The notes under the pieces: generated by a model | The model's input: the letters and a program-made list of their open reading frames with translations, nothing else | Databases searched by the model: none | What the model was told of the DNA's origin: nothing | Source: Marinobacterium ramblicola | GTDB lineage: Bacteria > Pseudomonadota > Gammaproteobacteria > Pseudomonadales > Balneatricaceae | Assembly: GCF_019084545.1 (NCBI RefSeq) | Contig: NZ_JAHREP010000036.1 | Coordinates: 1-38,751, forward strand | Length of the DNA: 38,751 bases | Direction of reading: 5' to 3' | Part shown: one piece after another, positions 6,437 through 15,901 of the stretch | Position numbering within the stretch: the first letter of the stretch is position 1 | How the letters are laid out: every line of letters begins with the position of its first letter | Position numbers and translations under genes: made by a program

Positions 6437-7474
6437 TTAACCGTCGCGCAGCTGTCCCGACTGCAGCGACTGTAGAATCTGACGATAGCTGTTAAAGCGG
6501 CTGGCGCTGATCTCACCGGCTTCCAGTGCGGCCTTGAACGCGCAGCCGGGCTCGCTTTCATGCCTGCAGTCGCGGAAGCGGCAGTGGCCGAGCAGGGGGC
6601 GCAGTTCGCGAAACCCTTCCAGAACCTGTTCCGGCTCGATATGCCAGAGCGCGAACTCTCGGATCCCCGGGGAGTCGATCAGTTCCCCGCCCTCGGGGAA
6701 GTGGAACAGCCGTGCGGTAGTGGTCGTATGCCGGCCCTTGCGGGTCTGTTCCGACAGCTCGCCCACTTTCAGGTCGATACCGGGGAGCAGGGCGTTGATC
6801 AGTGACGACTTGCCCACGCCGGACTGGCCGACAAACACGCTGACGCGATCTTTCAGTAGCGTCTTGAGCGGATCGAGCCCATGCTCTGCCGTGGTCGATG
6901 CCTTGAGTACGCGGTAGCCGATCGCTTCGTACTGGGCCAGCAGCGGAGGCAGGTAGGCCCCCGCTTCGCTGTCCAGCAGATCGATCTTGTTCAACAACAG
7001 TACCGGTTCGATGCCACTGGCCTCGGCGGCCACCAGGTAGCGGTCGATCAGGTTGGGGTGGGCGCGCGGCTCGACGGCGAAGACGATGACGATGAAGTCG
7101 ATATTCGCGGCCACCGGCTTCAATTCACCCTGGTTGTTGGGGCGTTGCAGTTCGCTTTTGCGCGGTTGTGCCGCGACCACCACACCGCCGTCATTGGAGG
7201 CGCGCCAGATCACCCGATCGCCGGTGACCAGCTGGCCCAGGTGGGTACGCATATGGCAACGGTAGATGCTGCCGGCAGTAGCGCCCTCCAGCGCTTCCAC
7301 ATCCACGCTGCGACCGAAGTGGGAGATGATCAGACCCGCTTGCTCGGGCCCCAGATCGCCGCCCTCGAGCTTGGCATCAAGCTGGGTGTCGCGGCGTTCG
7401 GCGCGCTTGGTGCGCTCTGCCTGAATCTTGTCTACACGCCAAGCCTGGCGTCTTGTTAGCTTGCGTTTCGCCAT
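6437..7474 (-). CDS. rsgA: small ribosomal subunit biogenesis GTPase RsgA
   Basis: RsgA is a circularly permuted GTPase that checks late maturation of the 30S subunit. The 345-residue protein shows an N-terminal basic tail, an OB-fold (about 40-110), then GTPase motifs in permuted order: G4 NKID, then G1 GQSGVGKSS, then G3 DSPG. A C-terminal zinc-binding region follows, with cysteines and histidine in [18 protein letters not shown] 7474 begins [10 protein letters not shown], typical of the family; no strong ribosome binding site is close to it. It is the first gene of the five-gene minus-strand run and is divergent from orn across a 94-bp gap, the same arrangement as in E. coli. Confidence 0.95.
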   Translation of the reverse strand: MAKRKLTRRQAWRVDKIQAERTKRAERRDTQLDAKLEGGDLGPEQAGLIISHFGRSVDVEALEGATAGSIYRCHMRTHLGQLVTGDRVIWRASNDGGVVVAAQPRKSELQRPNNQGELKPVAANIDFIVIVFAVEPRAHPNLIDRYLVAAEASGIEPVLLLNKIDLLDSEAGAYLPPLLAQYEAIGYRVLKASTTAEHGLDPLKTLLKDRVSVFVGQSGVGKSSLINALLPGIDLKVGELSEQTRKGRHTTTTARLFHFPEGGELIDSPGIREFALWHIEPEQVLEGFRELRPLLGHCRFRDCRHESEPGCAFKAALEAGEISASRFNSYRQILQSLQSGQLRDG

Positions 7475-7568
7475 CGCTTGGGCGCTGCTTTCCTGGGCTA
7501 TAAAGTTGATGTGCTAAGGTATTCTAATTTGGGTAGAATTTACAGTATTTGCATGGGGAGAGCCTGGT
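7475..7568. promoter_or_regulatory. divergent rsgA/orn promoter region
   Basis: The 94 bp between the two divergent genes are locally A+T-rich. On the plus strand TAGAAT at 7534-7539 could be a -10 for orn, without a good -35 at the right distance. On the minus strand TTTATA around 7498-7503 with TTAGAA 17 bp upstream could serve rsgA. Both readings are weak by consensus; the location is the stronger argument. Confidence 0.35.
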
Positions 7569-8126
7569 ATGGCGCAAGATCCAAAGGGCCGAGATCAAAA
7601 TCTTATCTGGGTCGATCTGGAGATGACCGGTCTGATACCGGAGAAGGATCGCATCATCGAGATGGCGGTGATCATCACCGACGCGGATCTTAATTTGGTC
7701 GCCGAAGGTCCGGTGATCTGTGTGCATCAGCCGGATTCCCTGCTCGACCAGATGGATGAGTGGTGCACTCGCCAGCACGGCCAGTCCGGCCTGACCGAGC
7801 GCGTGCGCGCCAGCACCACCAGCGAGGCGGAGGCGGAGCAGCAGATGTTGGCGTTTATCGCCCAGCATGTGGACAAGGGGGTGTCGCCCATGTGCGGTAA
7901 CAGCATCGGCCAGGATCGACGCTTTCTGTACGCTTACATGCCCGAGCTTGAGGAGTACTTCCATTACCGCAACCTGGATGTCAGCTCGGTCAAGGAGCTG
8001 GCGCGGCGCTGGAAGCCCGAGTTGTTGAAGGGGATCAAGAAGCAGAGCACGCACCTGGCGCTGGACGATATCCGCGACTCCATCGAGGAGCTGCGCTACT
8101 ATCGCGAGCATTTCTTCCGCCTTTAA
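7569..8126 (+). CDS. orn: oligoribonuclease
   Basis: Orn degrades 2-to-5-nucleotide RNAs, mainly dinucleotides including pGpG, to mononucleotides and is usually essential in gammaproteobacteria. The 185-residue protein is of the DEDDh exonuclease type: Asp16 and Glu18 in WVDLEMTG, the later Asp in [11 protein letters not shown], and the final His-x4-Asp in HLALDD. Start ATG 7569 is preceded by GGGGAGAG. It is divergent from rsgA and convergent with queG; the two stop codons overlap inside the palindrome TTAA at 8123-8126, leaving no room for a terminator between them. Confidence 0.97.
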   Translation: MAQDPKGRDQNLIWVDLEMTGLIPEKDRIIEMAVIITDADLNLVAEGPVICVHQPDSLLDQMDEWCTRQHGQSGLTERVRASTTSEAEAEQQMLAFIAQHVDKGVSPMCGNSIGQDRRFLYAYMPELEEYFHYRNLDVSSVKELARRWKPELLKGIKKQSTHLALDDIRDSIEELRYYREHFFRL

Positions 8127-9283
8127 TCCCGGATCCGTTTCGCTCCCGGATGGCGCAGTATCGGCAGAGGGGTGGGTTCCGCTGCCGATTCAAGCCGCTC
8201 CAGCGCCCAGTCGATATGTTCCTGAACCAGGGCTGAGGCGTGCGGCCTTTTTGCCCTCAGCGCCTGCAAGACCTCCTCGCCGCCGCGGCCGTTACCCAGC
8301 GCTACCGCCAGGTTGCGCTGCCAGCCTTCGAAGCCGGTGCGGCGGATCGCCGAGCCCTCGGTATTGCGCAGAAAGGTCTCTTCGTCCCAGGTGAACAGGG
8401 TCAGCAGATCGGCCCGGTCCAGCGCGTGGCGGGGATTGAAATCATCCTCCGGCGAGCGTTTGGCAAAGCGGTTCCAGGGGCAGATCAGCTGGCAGTCGTC
8501 GCAGCCGAAGATGCGGTTGCCGATCAGTGGTCTCAACTCCTCCGGGATGGCGCCGCGGTACTCGATGGTCAGGTAGGAGATACAGCGCCGGGCATCCAGT
8601 ACCCCGGGCGCGGGAAAGGCGCGGGTCGGGCAGATGTCGAGGCAGGCGGTGCAGCGGCCACAGTGTGACTCGGTCTCCGGGGTGTCGATCGGCAGTGGCA
8701 GGTTGATGAACAGCTCGCCGAGAAAGAACAGCGAGCCCGCCGTGCGGTTCAGAATCAGGGTGTGCTTGCCGACCCAGCCGATGCCGGCGTTGCGTGCCAG
8801 CGGGCGTTCCAATACCGGGCCGCTGTCGACGAAGGGGCGGAACTGCACCTCGATCTCTGTGCCCGCTTCCTGCTGCAGCCATTGGCCGAGCTGCTTGAGG
8901 CGCTTGCGGATCAGTTTGTGGTAATCGCGGCCCAGGGTGTAACGGGCGATATAGGCTTTGTCCGGGTTGCTCAGGGTTTTAAGCGTGCGGGTGTCCGGCG
9001 GCAGGTAATCCATCCGCACCATCACGATCCGCTCGACCCCCGGTACCAGCAGGCGCGGATTCAGGCGCTTGTCCAGATGCTGCTCCAGATACTGCATCTC
9101 ACCCTGATAGCCCTGCTCCAGCCAGGTTGCCAACTGCTCGGCTTCCATCGAGGCGTCGGGCAGGGTGATGGCGCACTGCTGAAAACCCAGCTCGCGCGCC
9201 CGCTGTTTTAGGCCTGCAGCCAGCGCCTGCAGTTGGGATTCTGCGGGGGAAGATGGGTTTGCGTTTGCCAAGGGCTGTTCCAC
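8123..9283 (-). CDS. queG: epoxyqueuosine reductase
   Basis: QueG performs the last step of queuosine synthesis in tRNA, reducing epoxyqueuosine with a cobalamin and two [4Fe-4S] clusters. The ferredoxin-type motifs are [13 protein letters not shown] and CDDCQLICP, each also supplying cysteines to the other cluster as usual. The C-terminal part fits the HEAT-like tail of the family. The frame is open to 9400, but that start would run deep into the divergent nnrDE gene. GTG 9283 gives 386 residues, close to family size, although the ribosome binding site is poor; TTG 9271 is an alternative. It follows the orn-queG-nnrDE order of E. coli, but here queG is inverted relative to its neighbours. 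Confidence 0.92.
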   Translation of the reverse strand: MEQPLANANPSSPAESQLQALAAGLKQRARELGFQQCAITLPDASMEAEQLATWLEQGYQGEMQYLEQHLDKRLNPRLLVPGVERIVMVRMDYLPPDTRTLKTLSNPDKAYIARYTLGRDYHKLIRKRLKQLGQWLQQEAGTEIEVQFRPFVDSGPVLERPLARNAGIGWVGKHTLILNRTAGSLFFLGELFINLPLPIDTPETESHCGRCTACLDICPTRAFPAPGVLDARRCISYLTIEYRGAIPEELRPLIGNRIFGCDDCQLICPWNRFAKRSPEDDFNPRHALDRADLLTLFTWDEETFLRNTEGSAIRRTGFEGWQRNLAVALGNGRGGEEVLQALRAKRPHASALVQEHIDWALERLESAAEPTPLPILRHPGAKRIRD

Positions 9284-9323
9284 TATAAATAATGCGTGCA
9301 GATCAGTGATGGGTGGACAGAGT

Positions 9324-10841
9324 ATGAGCGTCAACAGAACGGTGTTGCCGACCACATTATACACAGCCGAACAGTGTCGTGTGCTGGATCGAACCGCCAT
9401 CGAGCGCGTCGGTATCCCCGGCTTTCGCCTGATGCAACGTGCGGGGCAGGCGGTCTGGGCGGTGATCGGTCAGCGTTGGCCTGAACTTGAGCGTGTCACC
9501 ATCGTGTGTGGCGCCGGCAATAACGGCGGTGATGGTCTGGTGGTGGCGGGGCTTGCCTGGCAGGCGGGTATCCACGTGCAGCTGGTGGTGGTCGGCGAAC
9601 GCTTCCCCGAGCGCCTGCACGGTGAGGCGTTGGAGGCCTGGCAGTGGTTGAGCGGTTTCGGCGTCAAGGCGCAAACCTGGCATTCGGGAATCGAGTTCAG
9701 CGGTGAACTGCTGGTCGATGCGCTGCTCGGTATCGGTTTGAGCGGGTCGGTACGTGGCGAGATGGCCAGTGTGATCGCGCAGATCAATCGCGGTACGGTG
9801 CCGGTTCTGGCGGTGGATATCCCCTCTGGGCTCTGTGCCGATACCGGCGCGGTGCTCGGGACTGCGGTCAGGGCCGGGTTGACCCTGACCTTTATCGCGC
9901 TGAAGCAGGGGCTGTTGACGCACGAAGGTGTCGACTGTGTCGGCGAGCTGCTGTTCGACGGCCTGCTGCTGCCGGATGAGGTGTTCGAGGAGGTGCCGGT
10001 CAGCGCCTTCCGTACCGATACCGAGGATCTGCGCGAACTGCTGCCGCCGCGGCCAGGTTCTGCGCACAAGGGGCGCTATGGCCATCTGCTGATTGTCGGT
10101 GGTGATCTCGGCATGGGCGGAGCCGCGTTGATGGCAGCTCAGGCAGCGCTGCGCTCGGGCGCGGGTCTGGTGACCCTGGCTACCCGTGAGGAGCATCGGC
10201 TGGCGGCGATTACCCGTGCGCCGGAGGTGATGTGCCATGCGGTCGAGGATGCAGAGGATCTGGAGCCGCTGATCGCCCGTGCCGATGTGATCGTTGCCGG
10301 TCCAGGGCTTGGTCAGCAGCTCTGGGGACGCACGCTGCTGCAAGCGGTGCTGGATAGCGGCAAGCCGCTGCTGCTGGATGCCGATGCGCTTAACCTGCTG
10401 GCGCAGGAGGCGGTTTCGGCACCTGCTTGTGAGTGGGTGCTTACACCTCATCCGGGTGAAGCCGCTCGGCTGTTGGAGACCGATGTGGCGGATATCCAGG
10501 GTAATCGGTTCGAGCAGGTGCGCGAGCTGCAGAACCGCTATGGCGGTACCGTCGTGCTCAAGGGGGCGGGAACGCTCAGTTGCGATGGCGATGTGATCCA
10601 CCTGTGCAGTGACGGCAACCCGGGTATGGCGACGGCAGGGATGGGGGATGTGCTTAGCGGGGTGATCGGCGCGCTGCTGGCGCAGCGCCTGACTCCTCTG
10701 GATGCTGCGCGGATCGGCGTCATGGTGCATGCTCGCGCAGCGGATCGCTGTGCCCGCCGCCTGGGTGCGCGCGGCCTGTTGGCAACCGATCTGTTGAATA
10801 CCCTTCCATTGGCGATGAATGAACAGGAAAAAAATGACTGA
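9324..10841 (+). CDS. nnrDE: bifunctional NAD(P)H-hydrate epimerase / ADP-dependent NAD(P)H-hydrate dehydratase
   Basis: A metabolite repair enzyme that converts damaged NADHX and NADPHX back to NADH and NADPH. The N-terminal epimerase (YjeF_N, about 1-210) shows CGAGNNGGDGLV, and the C-terminal ribokinase-like dehydratase (about 225-500) shows the nucleotide-binding end GNPGMATAGMGDVLSG. Start choice: ATG 9324 has GGTGGA upstream and gives 505 residues; ATG 9309 and GTG 9306 are possible alternatives. The end overlaps tsaE by eight bases, so the two are translationally coupled. It opens the long run nnrDE-tsaE-ami-mutL-miaA-hfq-hflX-hflK-hflC, the E. coli yjeF locus order. Confidence 0.94.
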   Translation: MSVNRTVLPTTLYTAEQCRVLDRTAIERVGIPGFRLMQRAGQAVWAVIGQRWPELERVTIVCGAGNNGGDGLVVAGLAWQAGIHVQLVVVGERFPERLHGEALEAWQWLSGFGVKAQTWHSGIEFSGELLVDALLGIGLSGSVRGEMASVIAQINRGTVPVLAVDIPSGLCADTGAVLGTAVRAGLTLTFIALKQGLLTHEGVDCVGELLFDGLLLPDEVFEEVPVSAFRTDTEDLRELLPPRPGSAHKGRYGHLLIVGGDLGMGGAALMAAQAALRSGAGLVTLATREEHRLAAITRAPEVMCHAVEDAEDLEPLIARADVIVAGPGLGQQLWGRTLLQAVLDSGKPLLLDADALNLLAQEAVSAPACEWVLTPHPGEAARLLETDVADIQGNRFEQVRELQNRYGGTVVLKGAGTLSCDGDVIHLCSDGNPGMATAGMGDVLSGVIGALLAQRLTPLDAARIGVMVHARAADRCARRLGARGLLATDLLNTLPLAMNEQEKND

Positions 10842-11313
10842 ACAGACGATCGAGCTGGCCGATGAGGCTTCGATGGTGGCTTTCGGTGAAAAGCTGGCCG
10901 CGCTGGCCCAGGCCGGCGGTGTGATCTTTTTGCACGGCGATCTTGGTATGGGGAAAACGACGCTGTGTCGGGGCGTGCTGCACGGGTTTGGCCATACCGG
11001 CGCGGTTAAGAGTCCCACCTATACCTTGGTGGAGCCCTATGAGACGGCAAGCGGGCGGGTCTATCACTTTGATCTCTATCGCCTGAGCGATCCGGAGGAG
11101 CTGGAGTATCTGGGCATTCGCGACTATTTCGATGACGAGTCGCTGAGTCTGATCGAGTGGCCGGAGCGAGGGGGAGGGGTGCTGCCGCAAGCCGATCTGG
11201 AGATCAGTATCGAACGGGCCGGTGCAGGACGGCGGCTGTCGTGGCAATATAATAGTGAAAAAGGCCGGGAGCTGGCCGATAAACTTAATGAAGTGCGGGC
11301 ATTAATGTCCTGA
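10834..11313 (+). CDS. tsaE: tRNA threonylcarbamoyladenosine biosynthesis ATPase TsaE
   Basis: TsaE is the small ATPase partner of TsaB and TsaD in making t6A at position 37 of ANN-decoding tRNAs. The 159-residue protein has a Walker A GDLGMGKTT near residue 40, the family block KSPTYTLVEPY, and a downstream HFDLYRL. ATG 10834 is chosen over ATG 10819 because AGGAA precedes it at suitable distance and the family normally starts shortly before the nucleotide-binding fold. It overlaps the end of nnrDE and is followed 37 bp later by the amidase. Confidence 0.95.
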   Translation: MTEQTIELADEASMVAFGEKLAALAQAGGVIFLHGDLGMGKTTLCRGVLHGFGHTGAVKSPTYTLVEPYETASGRVYHFDLYRLSDPEELEYLGIRDYFDDESLSLIEWPERGGGVLPQADLEISIERAGAGRRLSWQYNSEKGRELADKLNEVRALMS

Positions 11314-11350
11314 TAAACGGTAATTTTTGGCCGAAGGGGTAAAGGGGCTG

Positions 11351-12688
11351 GTGCGTATTCTGACCCGCTTGGCGCTGCTGCTGACGCTGGTATTCAGCGC
11401 CGTGGCGCAGGCATCGACCAATATCGAAAATATCCGTGTCTGGCTGGCGCCGGACAACGTGCGTTTGGTATTCGATCTCAGCGCGCCGGTGGAGCATAAC
11501 CTGTTCATGCTCGATAACCCGCGTCGTCTGGTGTTGGATGTCAAAAATACACGGATCGGCGTGGATGTCGCCAATTTGGGGCTGGACAAGGGCCCGATAG
11601 CGGGGGTGCGCACAGGTCAGCGCGATGATGGTGTACGCCTGGTGCTTGATCTGAACGCCGAGATCACTCCCAAGAGCTTCCAGCTCAAGCCCAATGATCA
11701 GTATGGCCATCGTCTGGTGCTGGATCTGGAAACCGCAGCCGAGCCTGAGGCACCGGTGGTCAGTCAGCCGAAATCGACGCCGGCGGGACCGTTGCGAGAC
11801 ATCGTGGTGGCCGTCGATGCCGGTCATGGCGGTGAGGATCCCGGAGCGCTGGGGCCCGGGCGCATTCGGGAGAAGAATGTGGTGCTGTCGATCGCCAAGG
11901 AGGTTGCCAGGCTGATCGATGCCGAGCCGGGTTATCGTGCCGAACTGGTCCGCAGCGGTGACTACTATGTGAGCCTGCGCGGACGCACACTGAAAGCCCG
12001 TAAGATCAACGCCGATCTGTTTGTCTCCATTCATGCCGATGCTGCACGTGATAAACGTGCCCGGGGTGCGTCCGTGTGGGTGCTGTCCGGCCGGGGCGCC
12101 ACCAGCGAAATGGGTCGCTGGCTGGCAAGAAAGGAGAACAGTGCCGACCTGATCGGCGGTGTCGGCAGCGTCAGTCTGGAGGACAAGGATGACGTGTTGG
12201 CCAGTGTGCTGCTGGATATGTCGATGACCGCGAGTCAGACCAGCAGTCGTGAGGTGGCCAAGCGTGTGCACGACAACATCGCCGGTTTTGCCCGCATGCA
12301 CAAGCCTTACGTGGAACAGGCTGGATTCGTGGTGTTGAAGTCGCCTGACATCCCGTCGATCCTGGTAGAAACAGGATTTATCTCCAATCCACAGGAAGCG
12401 GAGAAGCTGAATAGCAGCGGCTATCAGAAGCAGATGGCGCGGGCGATCGCGCAAGGTGTAAAGGCTCATTTCTGGGAGCGCCCGCCTGCAATGACGCGTG
12501 TGGCTGAAATGAAACGCGGCGGTACCACCCTGGCGGAGGCTGAACGCACCTACAAGGTGGCGCCGGGAGATACACTGTCGGTAATCGCCGTGCGCAATGG
12601 CGTGTCGCTCGATGACCTGCGCAAGGTCAACGAACTGCGCGGCGATCGTATCCGTGTCGGTCAGGTGCTGCGTATCCCTGCCAGTTAA
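11351..12688 (+). CDS. amiB: periplasmic N-acetylmuramoyl-L-alanine amidase with AMIN and LysM domains
   Basis: A cell-division amidase that cuts the stem peptide from MurNAc to let daughter cells separate. Order: signal peptide (1-21, ending SAVAQA), AMIN targeting domain (about 25-120), zinc amidase_3 domain (about 160-380) with DAGHGGEDPG, SIHADA and VETGFISN providing zinc and catalytic residues, and one C-terminal LysM repeat (about 400-445) ending QVLRIP. The length of 445 fits AmiB/AmiC-type enzymes. The frame extends to TTG 11327, but GTG 11351 is preferred: AAGGGG lies just upstream and the signal peptide then starts MRILTRLALLL. Like E. coli AmiB it would be expected to need an EnvC- or NlpD-type activator; none is in the window. 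Confidence 0.92.
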   Translation: MRILTRLALLLTLVFSAVAQASTNIENIRVWLAPDNVRLVFDLSAPVEHNLFMLDNPRRLVLDVKNTRIGVDVANLGLDKGPIAGVRTGQRDDGVRLVLDLNAEITPKSFQLKPNDQYGHRLVLDLETAAEPEAPVVSQPKSTPAGPLRDIVVAVDAGHGGEDPGALGPGRIREKNVVLSIAKEVARLIDAEPGYRAELVRSGDYYVSLRGRTLKARKINADLFVSIHADAARDKRARGASVWVLSGRGATSEMGRWLARKENSADLIGGVGSVSLEDKDDVLASVLLDMSMTASQTSSREVAKRVHDNIAGFARMHKPYVEQAGFVVLKSPDIPSILVETGFISNPQEAEKLNSSGYQKQMARAIAQGVKAHFWERPPAMTRVAEMKRGGTTLAEAERTYKVAPGDTLSVIAVRNGVSLDDLRKVNELRGDRIRVGQVLRIPAS

Positions 12689-12745
12689 ACGCTACAGCTG
12701 TTAGGCTGTTCGCCAATCCTTTCAAGCATTGAATCAGGCTGTAAC

Positions 12746-14611
12746 ATGACCCGTATTCACCTGCTCTCGCCGCAGCTGGCCAACCAGATTGCGGCGGGCG
12801 AAGTTGTTGAACGTCCCGCCTCGGTGGTTAAAGAGTTGCTCGAGAACAGTCTTGACGCCGGTGCGCGCAAGATCGATGTCGATATCGAGAACGGCGGTAT
12901 CAAACTGATCCGTCTGCGCGATGACGGTTTCGGCATCGACAAGGAGGATCTGGCGCTGGCGCTGAGCCGTCATGCGACCTCGAAAATTCTCCAGCTACAG
13001 GACCTGGAAGCGGTAGCGAGCCTGGGTTTTCGCGGCGAGGCCCTGGCCTCGATCAGCTCCGTGGCGCGGCTGGCGCTGACCTCGCGCACGGCGGAGCAGG
13101 ACGCCGCCTGGCAGGTGCGAGCCGAGGGGCGGGATATGGAGGCGGTGCTGTCACCGGCGGCTCATCCGCAGGGCACTACGGTGGAGGTGCGCGACCTGTT
13201 CTTCAACACCCCGGCGCGGCGCAAGTTCCTGAAAACCGAGCAGACGGAGTTTCGTCACCTGGAAGAGGTGATCAAGCGCCTGGCGCTGAGCCGCTTCGAT
13301 GTGGCGTTCAACCTGCAGCACAACGGGCGCCGCGTGCAGCAGTTGCGACCGGTGGATGGCGAACAGGCCCGCGAGCGCCGACTCGCCTCGCTGCTTGGGG
13401 CGGCCTTTATCGACCAGGCGGTGCATCTGGATGTCAGTGCCGAAGCCTCGGGTCTCAGACTTTGGGGCTGGATCGGCCTGCCCACCTACTCGCGCAGCCA
13501 GGCAGATCAGCAGTACTTCTTCGTCAACGGCCGGATTATCCGCGACAAGGTGGTTACCCATGCCGTGCGTCAGGCGTACGCCGACGTACTGTTTTCTGGC
13601 CGCCATCCGGCGTTTGTACTCTACCTGGAGCTGGATCCGGCGCTGGTCGATGTCAATGTGCATCCCACCAAGCATGAGGTGCGCTTCAGAGAAAGCCGTT
13701 TGGTGCATGACTTCATCTTCCGTACCCTGCATCGCGTCATTGCCGATCTGCGGCCCAAGAGTGCGGTTGTCGATGAGAGTGCGGCGCCTGCCGTCGAAGG
13801 CCCGGGGGCGGACGGGTTGGCGCTAAGGCCCTCTGTCGGCAGCGCCGGCGGTGGCGGTGGTTTCAGTCAGGGACGGATGCCGCTCTATCAGTCGGCGCCC
13901 GGCAGTGGCGGCTACACGGGTTCGGCGGTGCGCGAGCAGATCGCCGCCTATGCCGGCCTGCACGAGCCGGCATCTCCGCTTATGCGGCCGCAACAGCCGG
14001 CGATGCCGCAAGCGGGTGCCGAACAGGCGCCGCCGTTGGGCTACGCTATCGCCCAGCTGCATGGTGTTTACGTATTGGCGCAGAACGAGGCGGGGCTGGT
14101 GCTGGTCGATATGCACGCGGCCCATGAACGCATCGTCTATGAGCGGATGAAGACCGCCTGGGATGAGGACAAAATGCGCTCCCAGCCGCTGTTGGTGCCG
14201 GTCAGTATCAGTGTCAGCGAACGCGAGGCGGATCTGGCCGAGGAGCGGCCGGAACTGTTCGAGCGTCTCGGCTTCAAGATCGAACGCATGGGCGCGGATA
14301 CCCTGACCGTACGCGAAGTGCCGGTGTCGCTGGCCAAGGCGGATGCCGCACAGTTGGTGCGTGATGTGCTTGCCGATCTGGTGGTCTTCGGCAGCAGTCA
14401 GCGTATCGAGCAGAGCATCAATGAGCTGCTGGCGACCATGGCCTGTCACGGCGCGGTCAGGGCCAATCGGCAGCTGAGTATCACCGAGATGAACGCGCTG
14501 CTGCGCGATATGGAAGCCACTGAGCGCAGTGGCCAGTGTAACCACGGCCGGCCGACCTGGACTCAGCTGTCGATGGCCGAGCTGGATAAATTGTTCATGA
14601 GGGGGCAGTGA
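12746..14611 (+). CDS. mutL: DNA mismatch repair protein MutL
   Basis: MutL couples mismatch recognition by MutS to strand incision. The N-terminal GHKL ATPase (about 1-330) has the motifs [17 protein letters not shown] and GFRGEAL. A proline- and glycine-rich linker (about 345-425) is followed by the C-terminal dimerisation domain. This domain carries [12 protein letters not shown], matching the DQHA-x2-E-x4-E endonuclease motif apart from Met for Gln, and CNHGRP near the end, which together indicate the nicking type of MutL also found in Pseudomonas rather than the non-nuclease E. coli type. It has 621 residues. ATG 12746 has CAGG upstream. TTG of miaA follows its stop after one base. Confidence 0.97.
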   Translation: MTRIHLLSPQLANQIAAGEVVERPASVVKELLENSLDAGARKIDVDIENGGIKLIRLRDDGFGIDKEDLALALSRHATSKILQLQDLEAVASLGFRGEALASISSVARLALTSRTAEQDAAWQVRAEGRDMEAVLSPAAHPQGTTVEVRDLFFNTPARRKFLKTEQTEFRHLEEVIKRLALSRFDVAFNLQHNGRRVQQLRPVDGEQARERRLASLLGAAFIDQAVHLDVSAEASGLRLWGWIGLPTYSRSQADQQYFFVNGRIIRDKVVTHAVRQAYADVLFSGRHPAFVLYLELDPALVDVNVHPTKHEVRFRESRLVHDFIFRTLHRVIADLRPKSAVVDESAAPAVEGPGADGLALRPSVGSAGGGGGFSQGRMPLYQSAPGSGGYTGSAVREQIAAYAGLHEPASPLMRPQQPAMPQAGAEQAPPLGYAIAQLHGVYVLAQNEAGLVLVDMHAAHERIVYERMKTAWDEDKMRSQPLLVPVSISVSEREADLAEERPELFERLGFKIERMGADTLTVREVPVSLAKADAAQLVRDVLADLVVFGSSQRIEQSINELLATMACHGAVRANRQLSITEMNALLRDMEATERSGQCNHGRPTWTQLSMAELDKLFMRGQ

Positions 14612-14612
14612 G

Positions 14613-15551
14613 TTGGCGCTAAAACATCCCCCGGCGATCTTTTTGATGGGGCCGACGGCGTCAGGCAAGACGGCGCTGGCGATGCACCTGTATGATCGCC
14701 TGCCCTGCGAGTTGATCAGCGTCGACTCTGCGCTGATCTACCGGCAGATGGATATCGGCACGGCGAAACCCAGTGCCGAGGAACTTCAGCGCTATCCGCA
14801 CCGTCTTATCGATATTCGCGACCCCAGTGAGAGCTATTCGGCGTCGGAGTTCTGTGTCGATGCGCGTGCGGCGATGGATGAGATCAGTGCCAGGGGCAAG
14901 ATCCCGCTGCTGGTGGGTGGGACGATGATGTATTTCAACGCGCTGCAGCAGGGGATGGCGGCGCTGCCGGAGGCTGACCCGGCGCTGCGTGCCGAATTGG
15001 AGGCGGATGCCCGGCGGCTGGGCTGGCCGGCGATGCATGAGCGTCTGGCTGGGTTGGATCCCGCCGCCGGCGAGCGGCTCAAGCCCACCGATGCGCAGCG
15101 TATCGAGCGGGCGCTGGAAGTGGTGCTGCTGACCGGCAAGCCGATCAGTGAGCACTGGACGGAGCAGGAGGCGGCGTCACTGCCCTATGAGATAACCGCG
15201 CTGGCGCTGATGCCAGGCGACCGGGCGCGGCTGCATCAGCGGATAGAGCAGCGCTTCGATCTTATGTTGGCGCAAGGGTTCGAGCAGGAGGTTCGCGCGC
15301 TCTATGCCCGTGGCGACCTGCATACCGGTTTGGCGTCGATCCGCTGTGTCGGTTACCGCCAGATGTGGGATTACCTGGAGCAGCGTCTGAGTTATGACGA
15401 GATGCGTTATCGCGGCATCGTCGCCACCCGTCAGTTGGCCAAACGTCAGTTGACTTGGCTGCGTGGCTGGCAGAATGTGCACTGGCTTGATAGCGAAATG
15501 GATAATTTACTCGACGCCGCCTTGAAACTGGTCGAAGCAAACATTATATAA
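14613..15551 (+). CDS. miaA: tRNA dimethylallyltransferase
   Basis: MiaA adds a dimethylallyl group to A37 of tRNAs reading codons that start with U. The 312-residue protein has the P-loop [10 protein letters not shown] at its start and the family block [18 protein letters not shown], with the DMAPP and tRNA regions further on ([21 protein letters not shown]). Start is TTG 14613, with GAGGGGG seven bases upstream, immediately behind the mutL stop; there is no better ATG before the P-loop. It lies upstream of hfq, as in most gammaproteobacteria, where hfq promoters can reside inside miaA. Confidence 0.96.
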   Translation: MALKHPPAIFLMGPTASGKTALAMHLYDRLPCELISVDSALIYRQMDIGTAKPSAEELQRYPHRLIDIRDPSESYSASEFCVDARAAMDEISARGKIPLLVGGTMMYFNALQQGMAALPEADPALRAELEADARRLGWPAMHERLAGLDPAAGERLKPTDAQRIERALEVVLLTGKPISEHWTEQEAASLPYEITALALMPGDRARLHQRIEQRFDLMLAQGFEQEVRALYARGDLHTGLASIRCVGYRQMWDYLEQRLSYDEMRYRGIVATRQLAKRQLTWLRGWQNVHWLDSEMDNLLDAALKLVEANII

Positions 15552-15653
15552 TGAGAGGCTTGTTCTTCGCTTGGATCGCGCCTGTTGCGCGGATTGGGGG
15601 AAGTTATAAATTACAACTAACAAACGATTTTATTTTTTGGGAAGGAGTTTGCA

Positions 15654-15893
15654 ATGTCAAAAGGGCAGTCTTTACAAGACCCTTATCTGAATGTGCTGCG
15701 CAAGGAGCGTATTCCGGTATCCATCTTTTTGGTTAACGGTATCAAGCTGCAGGGGCAGATCGAGTCTTTCGATCAGTTCGTGATCCTGCTGAAGAACACT
15801 GTCAGCCAAATGGTTTATAAACATGCCATCTCTACGGTGGTTCCCTCACGCCCCGTCAAATTGCCTCAAGGTGATGAGAAGGCGTCAGACTGA
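15654..15893 (+). CDS. hfq: RNA chaperone Hfq
   Basis: A 79-residue Sm-like protein that forms a hexameric ring and pairs small RNAs with mRNAs. The Sm1 motif covers about 8-50 (starting QDPYLN, with [11 protein letters not shown]) and Sm2 is YKHAIST near 55-61. The distal tail is short, ending [11 protein letters not shown], shorter than in E. coli and similar to Pseudomonas. A strong GGAAGGAG precedes ATG 15654. The 102 bp upstream are A+T-rich, which may hold a local promoter, but I cannot read a convincing one. hflX follows eight bases later. Confidence 0.97.
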   Translation: MSKGQSLQDPYLNVLRKERIPVSIFLVNGIKLQGQIESFDQFVILLKNTVSQMVYKHAISTVVPSRPVKLPQGDEKASD

Positions 15894-15901
15894 GGTCCTA
15901 A

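Noticed and set aside
9357-11018. Long minus-strand open frame of 553 codons
   Set aside because: It lies opposite nnrDE and tsaE, both clear genes, and its product is a low-complexity shadow rich in His, Gln and Arg. G+C-rich genes commonly produce such frames.
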